Source: Gammaproteobacteria bacterium (GTDB lineage Bacteria; Pseudomonadota; Gammaproteobacteria; Chromatiales; Sedimenticolaceae). Taken from it: a stretch of 8,524 nucleotides of DNA. The translations under genes and the position numbers were made by a program. The notes under the pieces are model-generated. The model ran no database searches. It was not told the DNA's origin and saw only the letters and a list, made by a program, of their open reading frames with translations. Position 1 is the stretch's first letter. Every line of letters starts with the position of its first letter. Location of the stretch: assembly GCA_020445245.1 (NCBI GenBank), contig JAGRHB010000066.1, forward strand, positions 1 through 8,524. Direction: 5' to 3'. Positions 1-4,564 of the stretch are shown here, piece by piece.

Positions 1-1
1 G

Positions 2-88
2 GTGCCCAAGCCTGGTGTTACCGCGAATGCGCTGCGTCCGGTGCACCCGGCGGTGCATCCGGTACAGCACGGCCATGACCACGGCTGA
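2..88 (+). CDS. 3' end of an upstream gene with a histidine-rich tail (partial)
   Basis: An open frame enters from the left edge and stops at TGA 86-88, giving 28 residues. The last 14 residues include five histidines, alternating with Pro, Val, Gly and Asp and ending in a GHDHG motif. This looks like a flexible metal-binding tail rather than a folded domain. The next ribosome binding site follows within about 3 bp, so this gene is probably co-transcribed with the permease downstream. By position it could be the substrate-binding or ATP-binding subunit of the same ABC transporter, but too little is visible to identify the family. The tail is seen directly; the link to the transporter is inference. 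Confidence 0.5.
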   Translation: MPKPGVTANALRPVHPAVHPVQHGHDHG

Positions 89-100
89 CAGGAGCGAGAA

Positions 101-199
101 ATGACGACATCCGCCCCCGCCGGCTTGGTCCATGTATGCGCAGAACTGTGGTGCTGCACCGCCCGAGCCCGTAGTGGTACCGAGGTGACCGGAAGATGA
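101..199 (+). CDS. 32-codon small ORF overlapping the permease start (ATGA)
   Basis: ATG at 101 is preceded by GGAGCG (91-96) at suitable spacing, and the frame ends at TGA 197-199. That stop overlaps the ATG of the permease (196-198) as ATGA, the usual signature of translational coupling. The 32-residue product has three cysteines (C13, C18, C19) and matches no family I recognise. Two readings fit. It may be a short leader or coupling peptide that delivers ribosomes to the permease, whose own ribosome binding site is poor. Or it may be the original N-terminus of the permease, cut off by a frameshift. Its start and overlap are clear; whether the peptide has a function is unknown. Confidence 0.4.
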   Translation: MTTSAPAGLVHVCAELWCCTARARSGTEVTGR

Positions 200-1038
200 T
201 CAGCAATGCCGCCTCTGTCGTGATGGCCTGCACGGCCAGGGTATACGGTGCCGTCCATTCGAACGTGCAGTCCTGGGGCAGGTCGCTGACGAACTTCTTC
301 GGCGGTCTCGCGATCTTGTTCATCCTGTGGGGCCTGGGGGTCTACCTCGTATCCCTCAATGATTCGACGGCACATTTCGCCGATTTCGGACCGATCCCGG
401 CGATACAACTGATACCGGATCTGGTGGCCGATGGAACCATACCCAAGGCGATGATGGCGAGCGGATATCGCCTGGGTTCCGGGCTTCTTATCGCGATCGC
501 GATCGGGGTGCCGCTCGGCATCCTGATAGGTAGCAGCAGGCGATTTCGCGAGCTCAGCAACTCGCCGTTTCAGCTGTTGCGCATGATAAGCCCGCTTTCA
601 TGGGAGCCGATTGCGGTCATCGTGTTTGCAACCTGGAACCAGGCAATCATCTTCCTGATCGCCATCGCATCGATCTGGCCTGTGGCATTTTCCACTGCAG
701 CGGGCCTGGCCAAGGTGGATCCGGCGTGGTTCAAGGTGGCACGCAATCTCGGCGCCAGGCCGTGGCACTTGGTCGCGAAGATCATCGTGCCGGCGATCAC
801 ATTCGATGTCCTGACGGGGATTCGTCTCGCACTCGGCGTCGCCTGGATAGTACTGGTACCAGCAGAGTTTCTCGGTGTCACGTCAGGGCTCGGTTATTCC
901 ATCCAGGATGCACGGGAGACGCTGTCGTACGACTACCTGATGGCAATGGTGCTGGTGATCGGTGCTATCGGCTATGTCCTCGATAGTGCCTGCGTCTGGC
1001 TCATCAGACGATTCAGTTGGCATCGGGGGGATGCTTGA
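196..1038 (+). CDS. ABC transporter permease, nitrate/sulfonate/bicarbonate type (SsuC/TauC/NrtB-like)
   Basis: This is an inner-membrane permease of the binding-protein-dependent family that imports small oxyanions or sulfonates; the substrate cannot be read from sequence. The 280-aa length is normal. Hydrophobic segments lie at about residues 35-54, 92-112, 132-146, 149-170, 205-227 and 247-270. The cytoplasmic EAA-type coupling loop, which contacts the ATPase, is at about 168-201 and keeps the NLGA core (G186) and the following Pro199. The start at 196 is chosen because an in-frame TAG lies at 172-174 and the ATG overlaps the stop of the preceding small ORF. Only a GGAAG directly against the ATG serves as its own ribosome site. 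No ATPase gene follows, which is unusual for this family; it may lie upstream, or may have been lost where the OrfA gene now sits. Confidence 0.85.
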   Translation: MISNAASVVMACTARVYGAVHSNVQSWGRSLTNFFGGLAILFILWGLGVYLVSLNDSTAHFADFGPIPAIQLIPDLVADGTIPKAMMASGYRLGSGLLIAIAIGVPLGILIGSSRRFRELSNSPFQLLRMISPLSWEPIAVIVFATWNQAIIFLIAIASIWPVAFSTAAGLAKVDPAWFKVARNLGARPWHLVAKIIVPAITFDVLTGIRLALGVAWIVLVPAEFLGVTSGLGYSIQDARETLSYDYLMAMVLVIGAIGYVLDSACVWLIRRFSWHRGDA

Positions 1039-1097
1039 GTTGCCTCCATCCGACGTGAATGGCGAAAGAAAAATGTACACAGCGATGTGGATCACCG

Positions 1098-1120
1098 TTG
1101 ACGTCTGTCGGGAAGTCCCG
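1098..1120 (+). promoter_or_regulatory. Possible -35 element with perfect dyad upstream of the OrfA-like gene
   Basis: TTGACG at 1098-1103 resembles a sigma-70 -35 box. It is followed by the dyad CGGGA-ag-TCCCG (1109-1120), where an operator could sit. No good -10 is seen at 16-18 bp spacing, so the promoter is weakly supported. The rest of the 113-bp gap after the permease shows no gene, and no inverted repeat was found that would mark the left end of an IS element. Confidence 0.25.
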
Positions 1121-1151
1121 GTCTGCATGTTGATCTTGCGAGGACTGCGCT

Positions 1152-1418
1152 ATGGGCAAGCCTAGGTTCACCGAGGAGCAGATCATGGCGGTGCTGAAAG
1201 AGGCCGAGGCCGGTGTGACGATACGGGATCTATGCGAAAAGTACGGTATGTCGCGGCCGACCTTTTACAAGTGGCGCGCCCGCCACATGGGGGAGTTCCC
1301 TTCAGATGCCAGGCGCCTGAGGAAACTCGAAGAGGAAAACCGGCGCCTGCGGTCGCTGGTCGCGGATCTGACGTTACGCAACCAGGCATTGCAGCACGCT
1401 TTGTCGAAGAATTGGTGA
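1152..1418 (+). CDS. Solitary IS3-family OrfA-type transposase / HTH protein
   Basis: The 88-residue product has the full IS3 OrfA layout. It opens with an RFTEEQI motif, followed by a helix-turn-helix (about residues 7-45) with an YGMSRPTFYKWRARH recognition segment. A leucine-zipper-like coiled coil then runs from about 52 to 85 (RRLRKLEEENRRLR followed by LTLRNQAL). Intact IS3 elements pair OrfA with an OrfB DDE integrase expressed by -1 frameshifting. Here the -1 frame from 1415 runs only about 57 codons, into the dsrE start, and has no DDE motif. The gene has a good ribosome site, GAGGA at 1140-1144, seven bases from ATG. It is either the remains of an IS element or a domesticated DNA-binding protein. 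Its place directly upstream of the sulfur operon makes a regulatory role worth considering, but nothing here proves one. Confidence 0.85.
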   Translation: MGKPRFTEEQIMAVLKEAEAGVTIRDLCEKYGMSRPTFYKWRARHMGEFPSDARRLRKLEEENRRLRSLVADLTLRNQALQHALSKNW

Positions 1419-1515
1419 CGACTGCATCGGTTGCCGCGGCGTGCCCGACACCCGGCGGCGAGTTGGTGGTGCCGCAGCTTGTTTCGGTCAAAGGCACCTG
1501 GAACGCAACACAAAT

Positions 1516-1529
1516 GATTCGGCTGAATC
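1516..1529 (+). promoter_or_regulatory. Dyad GATTC-ggct-GAATC upstream of the dsrE operon
   Basis: In the 148-bp gap between the OrfA gene and dsrE, a 14-bp near-palindrome (GATTC, four bases, GAATC) ends 37 bp before the dsrE start. It could be an operator or a short mRNA hairpin. ATTC/GAAT half-sites recall those reported for persulfide-sensing ArsR-family repressors of the BigR/SqrR type, but as I recall them those sites have a wider spacer (about 8 bp), so this is only a weak similarity. I see no convincing -35/-10 pair and no gene in the rest of the gap. Confidence 0.3.
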
Positions 1530-1566
1530 GCAAGAACGATATGGCCACTAACGAAGTGAGAAAACG

Positions 1567-1959
1567 ATGGCACAGGACCTTTTCATAATCTGCGTTTCCG
1601 GAACGCGGGAAAAGCTGCAGATGGCCGCAATGGTGGCCTCGGTCGCCGCCGCGGGTGGCACCCGGGTCTCGGTGTTCTTTTCGATGAACGCACTCGCCTA
1701 TTTCGTCAAGGACGACGCCACGGAGGCGCCTGCCGAGGGTCGCTTCGGCGAACTGATGGAAAAGACCAAGGGCGTGCCGCCGTTCAGGCAGTTGTTCAAG
1801 CTCGCTGCCGAACTCGGGGACGCCAGGTTGCTGCCGTGTTCGATGGCGCTCGATCTGCTGCAGATCGAGGGCAGCGCACTGGAGCCGGAGTTGGGGCCGC
1901 CGACTGGGCTGACGCTGTTTCTGAGCGACGCCGAGAGCGGGCAGTTGCTGTCCTTTTAG
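1567..1959 (+). CDS. DsrE-family sulfur-carrier protein
   Basis: The 130-aa soluble protein shows the DsrE/DsrF-like fold. It has an N-terminal beta-strand and turn (residues 4-13, with C9) and a helix rich in Ala and Met. A second strand (RVSVFF, 33-38) leads into the NALAYFVK segment, and a PPFRQLF motif (71-77) follows. The LLPCSMALDLL stretch carries C91, placed where this family keeps its reactive cysteine. DsrE homologues encoded beside TusA bind and pass on persulfide or thiosulfonate sulfur in sulfur oxidisers. This protein lacks the membrane helices of DsrE2. The start at 1567 has GTGAG at 1556-1560 as a modest ribosome site. It is the first gene of the operon, 46 bp before tusA. Family assignment is strong; the transfer partner is inferred from the neighbours. 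Confidence 0.85.
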   Translation: MAQDLFIICVSGTREKLQMAAMVASVAAAGGTRVSVFFSMNALAYFVKDDATEAPAEGRFGELMEKTKGVPPFRQLFKLAAELGDARLLPCSMALDLLQIEGSALEPELGPPTGLTLFLSDAESGQLLSF

Positions 1960-2005
1960 ATGCCGTGCCGATTCAAGCGAAAACTAAATCAGAGGTAAAG
2001 GGTCA

Positions 2006-2236
2006 ATGAGTGAAACAAAGGTTATCGATGCACGCGATACGTTCTGCCCCGGGCCGCTGATGGAGCTCATTACCTATATGAAGCAGGCGAATGTGGGTGA
2101 CACCCTCGAACTGCTGTCAACCGACAAGGGCACGGCTTCTGACGTACCGGAGTGGATCAACAAGGTCGGGCACGAAATGATCAGCAGTGAAAAGGTGGAT
2201 GAGGTTTGGCACATCAAGGTTCGCAAGGCGAAATAG
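2006..2236 (+). CDS. tusA: TusA family sulfurtransferase
   Basis: This 76-residue protein has the small two-layer TusA/SirA fold. The signature CPGPLMELI (C14-P15-G16-P17) carries the persulfide-forming cysteine. It is followed by a helix, the beta-strand DTLELLSTD, the conserved DVPEWINKVGHE segment and a C-terminal strand. C14 is the only cysteine. In sulfur oxidisers TusA delivers sulfane sulfur to DsrE-type proteins and on to the oxidising enzymes (Dsr or sHdr); elsewhere it serves tRNA thiolation. Position between dsrE and an SQR-like gene favours the sulfur-oxidation role. AGAGG (1991-1995) or AAAGGG (1997-2002) can serve as ribosome site for the ATG at 2006. Confidence 0.93.
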   Translation: MSETKVIDARDTFCPGPLMELITYMKQANVGDTLELLSTDKGTASDVPEWINKVGHEMISSEKVDEVWHIKVRKAK

Positions 2237-2267
2237 CACGTTAGCGGTTGCTCGCCGAAGGCCGGCC

Positions 2268-2285
2268 ACCCGGAACATGCCGGGT
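2268..2285 (+). other. Intercistronic hairpin between tusA and the SQR-like gene
   Basis: ACCCGG (2268-2273) and CCGGGT (2280-2285) form a perfect 6-bp stem with a 6-base loop. It ends just before the AAGGAG ribosome site of the next gene. No T-run follows, so it is not a standard terminator. It may stabilise or process the mRNA, or attenuate read-through. An 8-bp palindrome GGCCGGCC lies just upstream at 2260-2267. Confidence 0.4.
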
Positions 2286-2305
2286 TACTTGGAAAGGAGA
2301 ATGCA

Positions 2306-3439
2306 ATGAGAATCTTGATCGTCGGTGGTGGCACGGGTGGGACCATTCTGGGCAACAACCTCGCGCGACGGCTGTCCGGCGAGATCCGGGCCGGCAAGGC
2401 AAGGATCACGATGTTGTCGGCGTCTGACAAACATATGTATCAGCCCGGTCTGTTGTACGTCGCTTTCGGGCAGATGATGCCGGATGAGTTGTACCGCGAT
2501 CAGGCGAGCCTGCTCGAATCCAGCATCGAGTTTCATGTCGATCCGGTCGAGAAGTTCATGCTCGACAAGAACCGGGTAAAGACCCGCAGTGGCAAGACGC
2601 ACGAGTACGATATTCTGGTGATCGCCACGGGGTCGCGCATCGTCCCGCAGGAGATTCCTGGCCTGAATGAGGGCTCCGAGACCTTCTACTCGGAGGCCGG
2701 GGCAGTGAAGATGTTCAAGCGGCTGCGTGAATTCCAGGGTGGTACGGTCGCCATCGTCGTCGGTGTTCCGCACAAATGCCCGATTGCACCGGTCGAGGTC
2801 ACGTTCGCGTTGCACGATTATTTCAAGGCACGTGGCATCCGCGACAAGGTGCATATGAAGTATCACTATCCGATCGGCCGTATCCACACGATCGAGAATG
2901 TCGCGATCTGGGCCAAACCCGAGTTTGATCGCATGGGCGTTGAGTACGAAACGCTGTTCAACGTCAAGGAAGTGGACGTGGAAAACAAGGTGGTGAGAAG
3001 CGAGGAAGGCACGGAGACGCAGTACGATCTGCTGATCTCGATTCCGCCACACCGCGGCATGGAGGTGGTCGAGAACGATGGGCTCGGGCAGGGTGGCTGG
3101 ATTCCAACCGACCGCCATCAACTCAAGATGACAGGGCATGACAATGTCTACGTCCTGGGCGACACCACCAACCTGCCCGTCAGCAAAACCGGCTCGGCGG
3201 CGCATTTCGAGGCCGAGGTGGTGGCCGAGAACATCGCTTCAGTGATCAAGATCGGTACGCCGGTGCGCGAATACGACGGCAAGGTCTATTGCTTCATTGA
3301 GACCGGCCATGACAGCGCGACCTATGCGATGTTCAATTACGCCAACCCGCCCGATCTGAAGTCACCGAACAAGTCAATGCACTGGTTCAAGATGTCCTAC
3401 AACAAGATGTACTGGACCAGCGTACGCGGTCTACTCTGA
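2306..3439 (+). CDS. Sulfide:quinone reductase-like FAD-dependent oxidoreductase
   Basis: This 377-aa flavoprotein belongs to the two-dinucleotide-binding-domain family of SQR and flavocytochrome c sulfide dehydrogenase. The N-terminal Rossmann motif is VGGGTGG (residues 6-12). A YQPGLLYVAFGQ segment lies at 45-56, DILVIATGS at 102-110, and the second FAD motif GDTTNLPVSKTGSAAH at 285-300. There are exactly two cysteines: C158 in HKCPIAP and C329 in KVYCFIETG, where the redox cysteines of SQRs lie. The third cysteine known in some SQRs (Cys128 in the Acidithiobacillus enzyme) has no counterpart. The aromatic C-terminus (SMHWFKMSYNKMYW, 357-370) could anchor the protein to the membrane as in other SQRs. 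By memory it resembles the archaeal Acidianus-type SQR more than the classical bacterial type I. It probably oxidises sulfide or a protein persulfide and passes electrons to quinone; the substrate is inferred. AAGGAG lies seven bases before the ATG. Confidence 0.8.
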   Translation: MRILIVGGGTGGTILGNNLARRLSGEIRAGKARITMLSASDKHMYQPGLLYVAFGQMMPDELYRDQASLLESSIEFHVDPVEKFMLDKNRVKTRSGKTHEYDILVIATGSRIVPQEIPGLNEGSETFYSEAGAVKMFKRLREFQGGTVAIVVGVPHKCPIAPVEVTFALHDYFKARGIRDKVHMKYHYPIGRIHTIENVAIWAKPEFDRMGVEYETLFNVKEVDVENKVVRSEEGTETQYDLLISIPPHRGMEVVENDGLGQGGWIPTDRHQLKMTGHDNVYVLGDTTNLPVSKTGSAAHFEAEVVAENIASVIKIGTPVREYDGKVYCFIETGHDSATYAMFNYANPPDLKSPNKSMHWFKMSYNKMYWTSVRGLL

Positions 3440-3450
3440 GGAGCCACGAC

Positions 3451-3876
3451 ATGACTACCGAGACACAGACGCCTCCTCCTGTCGCGGGCGAGGCTGCCGA
3501 TCTTACGCCGCTCGCCGAGCTGTCGACGCTGATCGCCGCTGCCCGCGATGCGATGTCCGACGACATCGTCACCCGGTTGGCCTCCGCATTCAGCGAGGGC
3601 ATTACCCTGCTCGACCGCCTGACCCGCAACGAAGGACTGGTTCACCTGCTGCAGGAACTCGACCGGCCTGAGAACCAACGTTTTCTGATCGGTCTCTCGA
3701 ATGCGTTTACGCAGGCGAGTCGTGATCTGGCGACGGCGCCCCCCGCAGATGGAGGCATTGTCGGTATGTTGAGGCTTGCGCGTGAACCCGGTACCCAGGA
3801 GGGGTTGCGACTGCTCTCCCTGATCGGCGCGCGTCTCAGTGACAACATGCGGGAGATGCATCGCCGCGGCGGCTGA
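3451..3876 (+). CDS. DUF1641 domain protein, putative SQR accessory subunit
   Basis: The 141-aa, mostly helical protein has a Pro/Thr-rich N-terminus (1-20) and a DUF1641 core at about residues 50-135. The core includes EGLVHLLQELDRPENQRFL and DGGIVGMLRLAREPGTQEGLRLL. It has no cysteine, no signal peptide and no membrane helix. DUF1641 proteins are often encoded beside SQR-like flavoproteins or formate dehydrogenases (the YrhD/YjgD proteins of Bacillus are examples), which suggests a small partner or assembly subunit. The ATG follows the SQR-like stop by 11 bp with GAGGAG as ribosome site, so the two are almost certainly co-translated. The molecular role is unknown. Confidence 0.8.
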   Translation: MTTETQTPPPVAGEAADLTPLAELSTLIAAARDAMSDDIVTRLASAFSEGITLLDRLTRNEGLVHLLQELDRPENQRFLIGLSNAFTQASRDLATAPPADGGIVGMLRLAREPGTQEGLRLLSLIGARLSDNMREMHRRGG

Positions 3877-3880
3877 TCCG

Positions 3881-3913
3881 GGGTGCAGCTGTGTTACCGG
3901 GACAGCCCCACCC
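3881..3913 (+). terminator. Interrupted hairpin after the DUF1641 gene, possible operon end
   Basis: GGGTGCAGCTGT (3881-3892) pairs with ACAGCCCCACCC (3902-3913) as two 5-bp stems separated by a 2x2 internal loop, with a 9-base top loop. It lies 4 bp past the DUF1641 stop. There is no T-run, so it may be a weak terminator or an RNA-stabilising element at the end of the sulfur operon. In the remaining bases up to 3980 no clear promoter was found. Confidence 0.35.
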
Positions 3914-3980
3914 GTATCGTGGATTCATCCTCCTGCCGACCGCGTATCCTGGGCCAAAGTGCGGGGTCAGAGGAGGGTGT

Positions 3981-4475
3981 ATGCCGGAGCGTTGGTTACA
4001 GGTCAAAGGTGATCCGTCCGTCAGGGCATTCCTGTTTGAACAGCAGCGCGTGCAGAGCCTGTTCGATGAACACATCGACCAGGTGCTGCATGTCATGCAC
4101 GATCTGCTGCTGCGGAAGGGGGCGTTTCACGTCAAGGTGCATTTCTCATCGTCGCAGCTGACCTGCTGGTTTTACGACAACCCTTACAGCTATCGCGTCT
4201 ATGTGCGTGAAGAGGCGACTGCGGCGAGCTTCCTGGAATCCCTGCCGGACCTGTCTTACGAAGGCCGCCAGCCACGCATCGGCATCGATCGCATCCAGCC
4301 GGTGCTCGACGAGTTCCGGCGTCTTCGGTTGACGGATGAGCAAATCTACCTGCGAAACGCATCGATCAACCGTATCAACGGCATGATCGGCATGACATTC
4401 TCATGTGACGGCAGCCACTATATCGATTGCGAGGATTTCTTCCGCCGCCTGGATTGCTTCGGCAAGGACTTCTGA
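3981..4475 (+). CDS. Conserved-looking hypothetical protein, 164 aa
   Basis: The ATG at 3981 is preferred to the in-frame ATG at 3891. AGGAGG (3971-3976) sits four bases before it, and the extra 30 residues upstream are Pro/Gly-rich and look non-coding. The product is soluble with no signal peptide. Residues 15-50 form an amphipathic helical region, 50-76 are strand-like and aromatic (TCWFYDNPYSYRVYVRE), and 98-125 are helical again. The C-terminal 25 residues hold C142, C150 and C159; C62 is the fourth cysteine. The spacing does not match a known zinc or iron-sulfur motif. I do not recognise the family. It lies on the same strand, 104 bp after the DUF1641 gene, and may belong to the sulfur operon or be separately transcribed. 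Confidence 0.7.
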   Translation: MPERWLQVKGDPSVRAFLFEQQRVQSLFDEHIDQVLHVMHDLLLRKGAFHVKVHFSSSQLTCWFYDNPYSYRVYVREEATAASFLESLPDLSYEGRQPRIGIDRIQPVLDEFRRLRLTDEQIYLRNASINRINGMIGMTFSCDGSHYIDCEDFFRRLDCFGKDF

Positions 4476-4498
4476 CGCGCGCGGTCGGGGTACTGTGC

Positions 4499-4528
4499 TT
4501 GACAGCCGGGTGTGCGGGTGGGGAGGAT
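4499..4528 (+). promoter_or_regulatory. Candidate sigma-70 promoter for the sensor kinase
   Basis: A perfect -35 hexamer TTGACA (4499-4504) is followed after 18 bp by GAGGAT (4523-4528), a poor -10 with three matches. It lies about 37 bp before the kinase TTG. GGGGA (4520-4524) and TCCCC (4530-4534) form a small hairpin over the -10 region. The 89-bp gap holds no other feature I can support. Confidence 0.35.
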
Positions 4529-4564
4529 GTCCCCGGTTCTTGATCTGCGGGCCCGGGCAAACGA

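Noticed and set aside
197..208. 12-bp identity TGATCAGCAATG at the permease start (197-208) and the kinase start (4566-4577)
   Set aside because: Both encode I-S-N at a start codon of an unrelated protein; no matching flanks, so probably chance.
962..1165. 67-codon + strand ORF spanning the permease end and the gap
   Set aside because: Overlaps the permease in another frame, no ribosome site, no protein-like pattern.
1415..1588. The -1 frame after OrfA as an orfB remnant
   Set aside because: It starts at the place and in the frame expected for orfB, but its roughly 57 codons show no integrase motif and run into dsrE, so it is not called as a pseudogene.
2285..3205. 306-codon ORF on the - strand opposite the SQR-like gene
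   Set aside because: No recognisable motifs and a composition typical of antisense frames; the + strand carries clear FAD-binding motifs.
3891..3980. Upstream in-frame ATG (3891) as start of the 164-aa protein
   Set aside because: It overlaps the hairpin after DUF1641, has no ribosome site, and adds a Pro/Gly-rich stretch; ATG 3981 has AGGAGG in front.
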